A stretch of 64,000 nucleotides of DNA from Flammeovirgaceae bacterium SG7u.111 (GTDB lineage Bacteria > Bacteroidota > Bacteroidia > Cytophagales > Flammeovirgaceae), in assembly GCA_034044135.1 (NCBI GenBank), contig CP139021.1:4045635-4109634 (forward strand), given 5' to 3'. The notes under the pieces are model-generated. The model ran no database searches and was not told where the DNA came from. It saw only the letters and a program-made list of their open reading frames with translations. This document shows, one piece after another, positions 52,065 through 60,839 of the stretch (the first letter of the stretch is position 1; each line of letters begins with the position of its first letter). Position numbers and translations under genes: made by a program.

Positions 52065-52124
52065 ATGAAAATAGTTGGTATCACCCCGCTGTTCGTCATT
52101 TGTAATGGCGAACTATTATCGTAG
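52065..52124 (+). pseudogene. Truncated fourth copy of the small membrane protein gene
   Basis: ATGAAAATAGTTGGTATCA here nearly repeats the start of paralogue 2 (MKIVGI), but the frame diverges at once (TPLFVICNGELLS) and stops after 19 codons. It is the 5' relic of a further tandem copy. Confidence 0.5.
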
Positions 52125-52179
52125 GTTCTGTGAACCGATTTTAAGAAGGGGCAGCAAATAAAAACAAAAAATCAACCAT

Positions 52180-52216
52180 TAAACCGCCTCATCATCTTTT
52201 GGAGGGGCGGTTTTGG
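52180..52216 (+). terminator. Terminator of the radical SAM operon
   Basis: AAACCGCCTC / GGGGCGGTTTT stem around a 13-nt loop, T-rich afterwards. A second hairpin GTAGAGTCAAG/CTTGGCTCTAC follows at 52245-52272. Otherwise 52125-52410 holds nothing recognisable. Confidence 0.65.
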
Positions 52217-52414
52217 TTTTGAGGAGGAAGGTTGCAGATTTGCCGTAGAGTCAAGACAAGCCTTGGCTCTACAAGTCTAATTTTATCTCCCAACCCCTAT
52301 CGCCTAGCCTCTTTTCCATCGTCAAATCCTTAAAACAATCCTTGCCTTCTGGTGTTCTTACACCAAACGGAGTGTTTTATTCAGATTAGTTATAAATAAA
52401 ACAGGTGAAATAAG

Positions 52415-52422
52415 TACCTTTG
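52415..52422 (+). promoter_or_regulatory. Promoter -7 element of sufC
   Basis: TACCTTTG is a perfect TAnnTTTG match, ~110 bp upstream of sufC. No TTG lies at the proper distance upstream, so an activator or a weak -33 is possible. Confidence 0.45.
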
Positions 52423-52531
52423 CAGCTCTTTAGCCTTCACGAAAAGGGCACGCATTGAAATGTGGCTTTGGCAAAGTGCTTAGGAAGATCAATTAATTAA
52501 GGAAATAAAAGAGTACTAATTATAAATATCT

Positions 52532-53293
52532 ATGCTGGAAATCAAAAATTTACATGCATCTATAGAGGACAAAAAAATCCTCAATGGTATCAACCTCAGT
52601 GTAAAAGCAGGAGAAGTTCACGCCATTATGGGGCCTAATGGCTCTGGTAAAAGTACCCTCGCCTCTGTATTGGCAGGAAGGGAAGATTATGAAGTGACCG
52701 AAGGCGAAGTAACCTACAACGGAACAGATTTGCTAGAACTTGCCCCTGAAGAAAGGGCTGGCGAAGGTGTTTTCTTGGCGTTCCAATACCCAGTGGAAAT
52801 CCCTGGCGTAAGCAACACCAACTTCCTTAAAACGGCAGTGAACGAGATCAGGAAATACAAGGAGCAAGAGCCACTTGATGCTGTTTCTTTCTTGAAATTG
52901 ATGAAAGAAAAAATGAAGTTGGTAAGCATGGACCAATCGTTGATGTCCCGCTCACTCAACGAAGGTTTTTCTGGTGGGGAAAAGAAAAGGAACGAGATTT
53001 TCCAAATGGCTATGCTTGAGCCTAAACTTTCTATCCTCGATGAAACAGATTCTGGGCTTGACATTGATGCGCTTAGAATTGTTGCCAACGGCGTGAACAC
53101 ACTCAAAAGCAAAGACACAGCTGCTATCGTAGTGACTCACTACCAGCGTTTGCTCGACTACATAGTGCCTGACTATGTGCACGTACTTTACAAAGGAAGA
53201 ATAGTGAAGTCTGGTACAAAAGAACTGGCACTGGAGCTAGAAGAAAAAGGCTACGATTGGATCAAAAAAGAGCTAGGCGAAGAGGTTGCTTAG
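52532..53293 (+). CDS. sufC: Fe-S cluster assembly ATPase SufC
   Basis: A 253-residue ABC-type ATPase of the SUF Fe-S assembly scaffold, which forms a complex with SufB and SufD. Walker A is GPNGSGKSTLASVLAG; the signature FSGGEKKRNEIFQMAMLEPKLSILDETDSGLDIDAL is the SufC-specific version of the ABC signature and Walker B. VVTHYQRLLDYIVPD contains the switch His. sufD follows after 44 bp. No sufB precedes it, unlike the usual sufBCD order. Confidence 0.97.
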   Translation: MLEIKNLHASIEDKKILNGINLSVKAGEVHAIMGPNGSGKSTLASVLAGREDYEVTEGEVTYNGTDLLELAPEERAGEGVFLAFQYPVEIPGVSNTNFLKTAVNEIRKYKEQEPLDAVSFLKLMKEKMKLVSMDQSLMSRSLNEGFSGGEKKRNEIFQMAMLEPKLSILDETDSGLDIDALRIVANGVNTLKSKDTAAIVVTHYQRLLDYIVPDYVHVLYKGRIVKSGTKELALELEEKGYDWIKKELGEEVA

Positions 53294-53337
53294 TTCCTTC
53301 CAGTTTAATCAATTAAAAAATCAGAGATATTAATCGT

Positions 53338-54657
53338 ATGGCAATTCAACCATCTTTTGTAGAATTAGACAGTGGTTTGGAAAAGCAGTTTGAGAAGTTC
53401 CAAGAAGGGCTGAACGGGCAACGTGAGAGCAACTGGAACCAATCGAGATTGGCTGCGGCGAGCAAAATCGGTTCGTTAGAATTCCCTACCATCCGCCATG
53501 AAGAATGGAAATATACCAACGTCAAAAAGATTGTTGGCAACGAATACGCATTTGATTTGGCTCCTGATATCAATGCCGATATGCTCAAAGGTCACCACAT
53601 TGAGGGACTTGACGCTATGGTGTTGGTATTTGTGAACGGCAAGTTCAATGAAGAGCTTTCTACTTACGAAGCTGGCAACGGCGTAGAAGTAGCCAACCTT
53701 TCGGATGCCTACGCTACCCAAAGCGAGCTGATTGAAAAGCACTTTGCCAAGTACGCCAAGTTCGAAGAAGATATTTTCACAGCCTTGAACACCGCTTTTG
53801 CTTACGATGGAGCTTTTATCCACGTGAAAAAAAGCACCGAAGCGCAAAAGCCAATTTTGTTGCTCAATGTGTTGGACAGCCGCAATGAAAAAGTGATGGC
53901 TCAGCCGCGCAACTTGATCATTGCCGAGGACAACAGCCGCTTGAGCTTTATGGAAGATTACCTCACCATAGGCGATCAAGACGGGTTCATCAACGTGGTG
54001 ACGGAGATTTTTGTGGGAAAAGACACTACGGTTGAGCATTACAAGCTTCAAAACAAAAGCTCGAACTCGTATTTTGTGGGCACTACGCAAGTAGAGCAAT
54101 TGGGCAATAGCCACTACCACAACACCACCATGACCTTGGGTGGCGGGCTTATCAGGAACAACCTCAATATTGCCCTTAATGGCGAACACTGCGAGGCATT
54201 CATGACGGGCTTGTACATGCTCAATAGCAAAGACCATGTGGACAACCACAGTACGGTCGATCATTTGAAGCCCAACTCGTACAGCAACCAGCTTTACAAA
54301 GGCATCATGGACGATCGCTCAACAGGCGTGTTCAACGGAAAAATCTTTGTAAGGGAAGATGCTCAGAAAACCAATGCGTTCCAGTCGAACAAGAACATCT
54401 TGCTTTCTGACAATGCGACCATCAACACCAAGCCTCAGCTCGAAATTTGGGCAGATGATGTGAAATGCTCGCACGGTTGTACCACTGGCGCACTGGACGA
54501 AGAGCCTTTGTTCTACCTCAAATCAAGAGGTATTCCCGAGCAAAAAGCCAAGGCAATGCTTATGCAAGCTTTCGCCAACGATGTGCTAGATAGGATAAAA
54601 GTTGATGCTTTTAAAGAGCATATCGAAAACTTGATAGCCTCTAGGCTCGATGTTTAA
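53338..54657 (+). CDS. sufD: Fe-S cluster assembly protein SufD
   Basis: A 439-residue scaffold partner of SufBC. After a helical N-terminal region (FPTIRHEEWKYTNVKKI is the usual SufD marker) comes the beta-helix with repeated strands, and the C-terminal signature KPQLEIWADDVKCSHGCTTGALDEEPLFYLKSRGI. Length is normal. It is followed by a strong terminator, so the transcript is likely sufCD only; sufS and sufE are not next to it. Confidence 0.96.
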   Translation: MAIQPSFVELDSGLEKQFEKFQEGLNGQRESNWNQSRLAAASKIGSLEFPTIRHEEWKYTNVKKIVGNEYAFDLAPDINADMLKGHHIEGLDAMVLVFVNGKFNEELSTYEAGNGVEVANLSDAYATQSELIEKHFAKYAKFEEDIFTALNTAFAYDGAFIHVKKSTEAQKPILLLNVLDSRNEKVMAQPRNLIIAEDNSRLSFMEDYLTIGDQDGFINVVTEIFVGKDTTVEHYKLQNKSSNSYFVGTTQVEQLGNSHYHNTTMTLGGGLIRNNLNIALNGEHCEAFMTGLYMLNSKDHVDNHSTVDHLKPNSYSNQLYKGIMDDRSTGVFNGKIFVREDAQKTNAFQSNKNILLSDNATINTKPQLEIWADDVKCSHGCTTGALDEEPLFYLKSRGIPEQKAKAMLMQAFANDVLDRIKVDAFKEHIENLIASRLDV

Positions 54658-54680
54658 TCGGCTTAGGTCACGATAAATTG

Positions 54681-54717
54681 AAACGCCCTCACTTGTGAAA
54701 AGAGAGGGCGTTTTTTT
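54681..54717 (+). terminator. Terminator of sufCD
   Basis: AAACGCCCTC / GAGGGCGTTT stem with a 13-nt loop, then a T-run. It may also serve the convergent flavin reductase gene. Confidence 0.9.
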
Positions 54718-54726
54718 GTGATGCTT

Positions 54727-55227
54727 TTATACACTAACTGCGGAAATTTCACTCGCAAACTTTTCCAATTCCATCTCCGCATTTTCCCCTTCATATGTAT
54801 GCAAGCTAGCGAGGTAATTCATACCCAAATACTTTGCTGAAGCTTTGAATGGCAACCAAAAGCCATCGCCCAAATTATCTCCAGCCGAAGAGTTCAGCAC
54901 TGCCATATTTTTCCCTCGAAGTTTTCTTCCCAAGCCTTTCTCTACCCTCAGTAAATCGGAGAGCCGGTCGAAAAACGTCTTCATCTGTGCGCTCATCGAA
55001 TACCAATACACGGGAGTTGCAAAAATGAAGGTATCGTAAGTAGCTAATAATTTTTCCATAAGGGGGAGAAAATCATCTTCCCTATTCCGATACTCATAAT
55101 CGTACGGAGCTATTTTGCAATCTATTAAATGTATCAAGTCAGCACCCACCAACTCTTGTAATTGAGTTGCCACTTTTCCTGTCGCCCCCTCTTTGCGAGA
55201 GCTTCCTACTATTATTATCGGTTTCAT
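54727..55227 (-). CDS. NAD(P)H-dependent FMN reductase / flavodoxin-like protein
   Basis: A 166-residue flavodoxin-fold protein; the start at 55227 (MKPIIIVGSSRKEGATGKVATQL) begins the FMN phosphate-binding loop GSSRKEGATG. The second motif FATPVYWYSMSAQMKTFFDR binds the flavin ring, and AVLNSSAGDN is the third loop. It would reduce FMN, quinones or azo/nitro compounds with NAD(P)H. Monocistronic, converging on sufD, with a Bacteroidota-style leader. Electron acceptor unknown. Confidence 0.9.
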   Translation of the reverse strand: MKPIIIVGSSRKEGATGKVATQLQELVGADLIHLIDCKIAPYDYEYRNREDDFLPLMEKLLATYDTFIFATPVYWYSMSAQMKTFFDRLSDLLRVEKGLGRKLRGKNMAVLNSSAGDNLGDGFWLPFKASAKYLGMNYLASLHTYEGENAEMELEKFASEISAVSV

Positions 55228-55345
55228 TTCAATTCTAGTTTTAAGTTTAGAGAAGGTAAACCGAGACAAAAAGGGAAAAATTCAATTTTGGCAAAAAAAT
55301 GCCCCAGATTTCTCAAGGGCATTAACAATGTTTTATCATTTCTTA

Positions 55346-56212
55346 GAGCATGTTTAAATTTTGAAAAGAGCCGGGCAGGCTAAAACTTTGTAGTGACGAA
55401 ACAACAAAGTTTATGGAAACAGGATATACCCGCTTGACCTCCCGGCAATGGCAATATATAAAAGAATATCTTCCCGTGGAAAGGAAACGCAAATATGACC
55501 TCAGGGACGTGGTGGACTCGATCTTGTACTGCATGCGCAGCGGACAGCAGTGGCGCAGCCTCTCGGGCGAGGGACGCCCTCCTTGGAATGTGGTATACTA
55601 TTATTTCCGCAAGTGGCAGGGGGACAACACGCTTTTTCGGCTGAACGCGGCACTCAACCAACTAGAGCGCAAGAGGAAGGGCAAGAAGGCGACCCCGAGC
55701 ATGCTTTCCATTGATAGCCAGTCGGTAAAGTGCGCGCCTTTTATCGGGCAGGACACGGGGCTGGACGGCAACAAGAAGGTGAACGGGAGAAAAAGGCACG
55801 TCATCACCGATACGCTCGGGCTGGTATGGGGAGTGGTCGCCACTGGCGCCAACGAGCATGACGGCACGATAGGGCAACGGGTGGTGGAGCCCCTCTTGGG
55901 CTACCTGCACAGGATGGAAAAGATCCTGGCAGACCAGGCCTATAAAAAGAAGTTCACCGGATGGGTAGAGGACAACATAAGGGGCGTAGAGGTCGAGATA
56001 TCCTCTTGTCCCCCAACCCCCAGGGGCTTTGTGCCCATCAAGTGGAGATGGGTCACCGAGAGGACATTCGGCACGTTCAATTTCTTCCGGAGGCTGTCCA
56101 AAGACTATGAAAAAACTACCAAAAGCCAAGAAGCTTGGGTTTTATGGCAAAACTGCCAAATAATACTTAATAGGATCAAAAAAATGCCTATTTAAAATTT
56201 TTAAACATGATC
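55346..56212 (+). mobile_element. IS5-family insertion sequence (IS427-like), 867 bp
   Basis: Terminal inverted repeats GAGCATGTTTAAATTTT and (reverse complement) GATCATGTTTAAAAATTT bound one transposase gene. Both ends are flanked by TTA (55343-55345 and 56213-56215), the TNA target duplication typical of the IS427 group. A MITE with the same ends is at 49501-49707. Confidence 0.88.
55413..56195 (+). CDS. IS5-family transposase
   Basis: A 260-residue DDE transposase in a single frame. The N-terminal domain (LTSRQWQYIKEYLP, and RSGQQWRSLSGEGRPPWNVVYYYFRKWQ) is the IS5/IS427-type helix-turn-helix. SIDSQSVKCAP contains the first aspartate, KILADQAYKKK the second, and RWVTERTFGTFNFFRRLSKDYE the glutamate. 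Complete and unframeshifted, so possibly active. GC-rich codons stand out from neighbouring genes. Confidence 0.93.
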   Translation: METGYTRLTSRQWQYIKEYLPVERKRKYDLRDVVDSILYCMRSGQQWRSLSGEGRPPWNVVYYYFRKWQGDNTLFRLNAALNQLERKRKGKKATPSMLSIDSQSVKCAPFIGQDTGLDGNKKVNGRKRHVITDTLGLVWGVVATGANEHDGTIGQRVVEPLLGYLHRMEKILADQAYKKKFTGWVEDNIRGVEVEISSCPPTPRGFVPIKWRWVTERTFGTFNFFRRLSKDYEKTTKSQEAWVLWQNCQIILNRIKKMPI

Positions 56213-56316
56213 TTAGGTCTGAAGTCGAGCCACAAAAACATCTTCATTATCTCACTCAATCATCGTTTCATTTCATCCCATCATCATATATATCATCCAA
56301 CCTCTAGCTTCCAAAT

Positions 56317-57324
56317 TTACCATTCTGAGCCCAAAGGCTTCACTGCATTTCCCGTAGCTTTTTTGATAAACTGAATGCGCTCCCACTCCGCCGTATTGGC
56401 TTGTACACCAGCTAGCTTTCCTTGGAAATCTTTGATGGTTTCAAACTTATGCGACTCCATCCAAGCTTCTATTTCGGTGAGCATTGAGCCTATGTAACTA
56501 AAGCCTTTGCGGTAAAGCTTAGAGCAAACCATGGTGGCATCAGCTCCAACCAACAATTGCTTGATAACCCCCGCACCATCGTGGATACCTGTAGATGCAC
56601 CCAAGTAGCAGCCTACTTTTCCTGAAAGCAGCCCAACCCAGCGTAAAACTTGGGTCATTTCGGAAGGTGTGCTCAAAATCTCTCCCGCAAAAATATTCAA
56701 GTTCTGGATGTCGATATCTGGGCGATAAAAACGGTTGAACATCACCACCGCATCAGCTCCTGCGGCATCTAGCTGACGGGCTATTTGGTAAATATTTGAG
56801 AAATAGTAACCAATTTTTACTGCAACAGGTATTTTCACATGCTGCTTCACCGCCCTTAAAATCTCTACGTACTGCGCCTCAATCTGCTGGCTACTTTTCT
56901 CTTCGCTGAATGGAAAAACTCCAATATTAAGCTCTATAGCATCTGCTCCTGCTGCTTGCAACTCGGCGGCAAAAGCAGGCCACTCTCTGGAAGTCATGCA
57001 ATTTATACTGGCAATTACGGGAATATCCACCGATTTTTTTGCCCCTTCTATCAACTTGAGGTACTCATCTATATTGTGGTCGCGGGTAAGGCTTTGTACA
57101 TAATCAGTAGCCTCAGGGTGTTGGTCAAAAGCATATTGTCCCTTCGATGAATACTTGTCTATTTCGTTCAAAATCTGCTCTTCAAAAAGCGACTTCAACA
57201 CCACTGCTCCAGCACCTGCTTCGGCACACTTCTTCACATTCTCCACACTTGATGTCAAATCCGAACTACTCACTATAATTGGGTTTTTCAAATACAACCC
57301 CATGTACTTTACCGATAAATCCAT
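56317..57324 (-). CDS. Dihydroorotate dehydrogenase-like flavoprotein
   Basis: A 335-residue TIM-barrel protein of the DHOD-like family: MDLSVKYMGLYLKNPIIVSSSDLT, then AGAGAVVLKSLFEEQI, VIASINCMTSREW and IPVAVKIGYYFSNI, and a C-terminal phosphate-binding VGADATMVCSKLYRKG. True PyrD proteins have NLSCPNxxG before the catalytic base; here the corresponding stretch reads ELNIGVFPFSEE, so dihydroorotate oxidation is doubtful. Such proteins are common in Bacteroidota; the substrate is unknown. Monocistronic. Confidence 0.88.
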   Translation of the reverse strand: MDLSVKYMGLYLKNPIIVSSSDLTSSVENVKKCAEAGAGAVVLKSLFEEQILNEIDKYSSKGQYAFDQHPEATDYVQSLTRDHNIDEYLKLIEGAKKSVDIPVIASINCMTSREWPAFAAELQAAGADAIELNIGVFPFSEEKSSQQIEAQYVEILRAVKQHVKIPVAVKIGYYFSNIYQIARQLDAAGADAVVMFNRFYRPDIDIQNLNIFAGEILSTPSEMTQVLRWVGLLSGKVGCYLGASTGIHDGAGVIKQLLVGADATMVCSKLYRKGFSYIGSMLTEIEAWMESHKFETIKDFQGKLAGVQANTAEWERIQFIKKATGNAVKPLGSEW

Positions 57325-57673
57325 GTTGTTAAAATTAGTATCTTAAAGCTATTGATATTCAATATTGGGTATCCTCCCAAATCAAAGAAGTCCATATTTA
57401 CTAGACGAAGGCAAGTTAAGCAGTTTCCCAAGAATAATCTCTGACAGAGGTTAGCTTTCCCACAGCCATTGCATGATGAATGTCATAGGAAAATTCTGAG
57501 AAATATCGGAGATTAAAGTAAATGAACACAATGGCAGCGACCAGCCTACTTTTCGGGTTTATTTGAAGCCTCTAAAAACTTGTTTATAAAGATGAATTAA
57601 GGCTTATAAAAGGTTAAATGAGCTGACATCTAGATTATTCATAAGACGAATTCAAAAACTAAAGTATATAAAA
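57325..57673. other. Intergenic region between divergent genes
   Basis: About 350 bp holding the promoters of two divergent genes. No repeat, RNA or convincing promoter motif was found. Confidence 0.5.
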
Positions 57674-58279
57674 ATGACACCCATCACCTATCAGTTTGGT
57701 GAGTTGGGAAATGGAACATTGACCCTCATATCCCTCACCAACGAAAACATCAGCCTCAACAAGGGAGGGCGATACATCTCCTATCCTTTGGAAGATATTA
57801 GAGAAGTGAATTTAGGCTACCGCCCAGCTTTAGCTATGGCGGGTATTCCCAACAAGGCGTATTTCTTTAAGCTCTTTTTCAAAAATGGGCTAGAATTGGA
57901 AGTTCCTGACTCCAACGACCTGAATTACAGTAAGTTCCTAATAGCATTACACAAATACCTCATACCACATATCAAAAGCACCAAGTTTACCAAAAGCATT
58001 GCCTTTGAACGGATGCACTTTAGCTTCGTGAACGTGATGAAACTTTTGATCGGGCTGATGGTATTGATCATCTTCTCCCCTATCATTTTGCTGGCTGTTG
58101 TAATCAGCATTCCGTTCTGGGGGCCAGCTGCTATCGGATTCTTGATCAACTTGATTTCAGCCTTCAGTCACAAGCTTCGGCACAAATACAACCGATACAA
58201 ACCTCAGCACCTGCCAGATTTGCAAATACCACTCAAAGGCAGAAAGCTTGTCCACGATTTTTCCGAAAGCATGGAATAG
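57674..58279 (+). CDS. Hypothetical membrane protein with PH-like N-terminal domain
   Basis: A 201-residue protein. Residues ~1-100 are a beta-rich domain (TLTLISLTNENISLNKGGRYISYPLEDIREVNLGY) resembling bacterial PH-like domains; residues ~120-160 form a hydrophobic hairpin of one or two helices (VMKLLIGLMVLIIFSPIILLAVVISI), followed by a basic tail (SHKLRHKYNRYKPQ). Probably an inner-membrane protein facing the cytoplasm. Function unknown. A hairpin terminator follows. Confidence 0.65.
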   Translation: MTPITYQFGELGNGTLTLISLTNENISLNKGGRYISYPLEDIREVNLGYRPALAMAGIPNKAYFFKLFFKNGLELEVPDSNDLNYSKFLIALHKYLIPHIKSTKFTKSIAFERMHFSFVNVMKLLIGLMVLIIFSPIILLAVVISIPFWGPAAIGFLINLISAFSHKLRHKYNRYKPQHLPDLQIPLKGRKLVHDFSESME

Positions 58280-58305
58280 CACCAACCTTGTAACCACATC
58301 ACCCG

Positions 58306-58329
58306 AGGGCTGTGTCGCACAGCCCTTTA
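58306..58329 (+). terminator. Hairpin terminator
   Basis: AGGGCTGTG-tcg-CACAGCCCT perfect 9-bp stem with a short T-stretch, 26 bp after the PH-like gene. Confidence 0.7.
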
Positions 58330-58580
58330 GTTGTTTTAATGATAATCCGTAAAAGTACTACAATCTAGTTACCCATTTTTCTCTTCTAAAATCGTAATTC
58401 ATTTTCAGAAGCATACCCCACCTTCTAATTTCCCACCCCAAAAAAGCTACATTTTTCCATGGCAAAAGTCATATTTATAAAAACAGGAAAAATGCTAACT
58501 TTAACCGTGTCGGTTTGGGCTACTAAATGGCATTTTATTGACATGAACAGACAGATTTTTTTAAATAAAAAAGTATAAAA

Positions 58581-59093
58581 ATGGCTTTGATAAAAAAAGT
58601 AAAAGGGGTTGCCCCAACGTTTGGAAAGGACGTTTTTTTGGCTGACAATGCCACCATTATTGGCGATGTGATAATTGGGGACGAATGCACCATTTGGTTC
58701 AATGCGGTGGTGAGGGGCGATGTGCACTCGATCAGGATCGGGAACAAAACCAACATTCAAGACGGAGCAATTATCCACTGTACCTACCAAAAAGCAAGCA
58801 CCACCATCGGTAGCAACGTTTCCATAGGGCACGGGGCAATGATCCATGGCTGCACGCTAGAAGACGGCTGCTTGGTGGGCATGGGCGCCATTGTGATGGA
58901 CAATGCCGTAGTGCAAACGGGTGCATTGGTAGCCGCAGGTGCGGTCGTGTTGGAAAATACAATTTGCGAAACAGGCTACATCTACGCAGGCACACCCGCC
59001 AAAAAAGTAAAAGCCATCAGCGAGGAACTAGGCGCTATCTTCGAGCGTACCGCCAACAATTACGTAATGTATTCGAAGTGGATTGAGGATTGA
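58581..59093 (+). CDS. Gamma-carbonic-anhydrase-family protein
   Basis: A 170-residue left-handed beta-helix (hexapeptide repeat) trimer-forming protein: NATIIGDVIIGDECTIWFNAVVRGDVHSIRIGNKTNIQDGA, then HCTYQKASTTIGSNVSIGHGAMIHGC and AGTPAKKVKAIS. Metal-ligand histidines in the IHC, IGHG and IHGC positions are present. Members include CaiE/YrdA-type proteins, many without measured anhydrase activity. It starts with a GTATAAAAATG A-rich leader. Monocistronic. Confidence 0.93.
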   Translation: MALIKKVKGVAPTFGKDVFLADNATIIGDVIIGDECTIWFNAVVRGDVHSIRIGNKTNIQDGAIIHCTYQKASTTIGSNVSIGHGAMIHGCTLEDGCLVGMGAIVMDNAVVQTGALVAAGAVVLENTICETGYIYAGTPAKKVKAISEELGAIFERTANNYVMYSKWIED

Positions 59094-59210
59094 TGGTGTT
59101 CAGCCACAGACCGTCTCGATCGCTTGAAGGGGTGGGGACGGTTTTATATATTTTTGACCATTCTCCTATAAAAATGTAACTTGTTCATCGAACCAAAACG
59201 AGTACATTCT

Positions 59211-60173
59211 ATGAAAATGTTAAGAACCTTATCTTTCGCCCTAGTTATTTTCCCCCTACTTTTCTCTTGCCAAAAAACAACAGAAAGCTCCGAAGAAACC
59301 GTGGAGCAAGAAGCCAAAGTAGTTATTCCCAAAGCAAAATACTCCTTAGCCCAATGGTCTTTCAATCGGGACTTACTTGGTGGAGAAATGAACACGGTTG
59401 ATTTTGTGAAAGCTGCGGGAGAAATGGGCTTTGAGGGTGTGGAATATGTAAACCAATTTTTCTTGGACAAGGTCGATAATTTCGAATACTTAGATAGCTT
59501 AAATGAAGCGGCAAGTGCAGCGGGCATCAAAAATTTGATGATCCAAGTGGACAACATTGGCAACCTGAGTGCATCAGATACGGAAGAACGGGAAAAGGCA
59601 ATAGAAGAAGGGAAAAAATGGGTAGATGCTGCCAAATATTTGGGCTGCCCAGCTATGCGTATAAACGCCCATGGCGATGGAACTCCCGAAGAAATGAAGG
59701 AAAATAGTATTGCCGGAATTGGCGCCCTGGCAGATTATGCCAACGAAAAAGGCGTCCAGATCATCATAGAAAACCACGGTGGGGTTTCTAACGATGGGGC
59801 TTGGTTAGCCGATTTGGTAGCAAGCCTTTCGGACAAAAATGTAGGCAGCTTGGCGGACTTCCATAACTGGTGCATTGAGCGGGAAGGCGGTGCACTTTGG
59901 GGCGCTCCCTGCATCAAAGAATACGATTATTACAAAGGCTTCGCTGAGTTGATCCCGACTGCCAAAGGCATTAGCGTAAAAGCTTTTGAATTTGATGCAG
60001 AAGGCAATGAAACCACCATGGATTTTGGTAAATTCTTCCAAATCATGAAAGATGCTGAGTACGATGGCTACCTCGGTATAGAATATGAAGGTAAAAGCTT
60101 ACCTTCCAAAGATGGAATCTTGAAAACCAAAGCCCTTGCAGCTAAAAGCTGGGCTGCGGTTTATTCCAAATAG
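59211..60173 (+). CDS. Secreted sugar phosphate isomerase/epimerase-like lipoprotein
   Basis: A 320-residue protein; the start at 59211 gives a lipoprotein signal (VIFPLLFSC). The mature part is a xylose-isomerase-like TIM barrel: AQWSFNRDLLGGEMNTVDFVKAAGEMGFEGVEYVNQ, the metal site in IIENHGGVSNDG and SLADFHNWC, and GYLGIEYEGKSL at the end. Exported members are frequent in Bacteroidota and act on sugars or inositols, though specificity is not readable. It is followed by a GNAT gene after 50 bp. Confidence 0.9.
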   Translation: MKMLRTLSFALVIFPLLFSCQKTTESSEETVEQEAKVVIPKAKYSLAQWSFNRDLLGGEMNTVDFVKAAGEMGFEGVEYVNQFFLDKVDNFEYLDSLNEAASAAGIKNLMIQVDNIGNLSASDTEEREKAIEEGKKWVDAAKYLGCPAMRINAHGDGTPEEMKENSIAGIGALADYANEKGVQIIIENHGGVSNDGAWLADLVASLSDKNVGSLADFHNWCIEREGGALWGAPCIKEYDYYKGFAELIPTAKGISVKAFEFDAEGNETTMDFGKFFQIMKDAEYDGYLGIEYEGKSLPSKDGILKTKALAAKSWAAVYSK

Positions 60174-60223
60174 TTTTTTTGTGCCATAGCGAATAGTTCG
60201 CCTACTTCCAATCATAGTTCATC

Positions 60224-60670
60224 ATGAAATTACGAAAAGCTGTTCTTGAAGACCTACCTGTTCTTAATAGAATTAGTGTAACCGCAAAAAAGCACTGGGG
60301 CTACCCCAATGAGTGGATTGAGCGATGGCTCGATGACCTCACCCTCACTCCTACCGACTTGGAAGAGCAGTCTATTTTAGTTGCCGAAAACCGAGAAGGC
60401 TCCCTTGGTTTTTGTGCTATTAAAGAAGAAGCTGAGTATGTTGAAATCAACCATTTGTGGATCTTGCCAGAGTTCATTGGAAAAGGCTTTGGGAAACGCT
60501 TATTAGAAGCTGCTCTCCAAAAGTTCAGCAGCTCCCAAAAGCCCATTCAAGTAGTAGCCGACCCTAATGCTGCACTTTTTTATCAGAAACAAGGCTTTGT
60601 TACTTTCAAGCAAATCGAAAGCTTTCCCAAGGGGCGGTTTTTACCTGTGATGGAGAAAAGAAAAAGTTGA
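60224..60670 (+). CDS. GNAT-family N-acetyltransferase
   Basis: A 148-residue acetyl-CoA-dependent transferase: MKLRKAVLEDLPVLNRISVTAKKHWGY, then YVEINHLWILPEFIGKGFGKRLLEAALQ, in which LPEFIGKGFGKRLL is the acetyl-CoA pyrophosphate-binding loop (Q/RxxGxG/A). The C-terminal ALFYQKQGFV is also typical. Acceptor unknown. Confidence 0.9.
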   Translation: MKLRKAVLEDLPVLNRISVTAKKHWGYPNEWIERWLDDLTLTPTDLEEQSILVAENREGSLGFCAIKEEAEYVEINHLWILPEFIGKGFGKRLLEAALQKFSSSQKPIQVVADPNAALFYQKQGFVTFKQIESFPKGRFLPVMEKRKS

Positions 60671-60839
60671 TAAGCCTATCAAAAAACACCCTATTTACAT
60701 AAATAGACAATGTAATCATTCATTGTTCTGGGCATTAGTTATCTATTTTCCCCCTCAACTTTTTTGCATCATTTGTCAGTTTGCATTATTTTCAGGGAAT
60801 TGATAAGTGAAAATTTCAATTTTAACTACAACTACAACA

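Noticed and set aside
56317-57324. pyrD (pyrimidine synthesis)
   Set aside because: The NLSCPN-type catalytic motif is missing, so only a DHOD-like assignment is supported.
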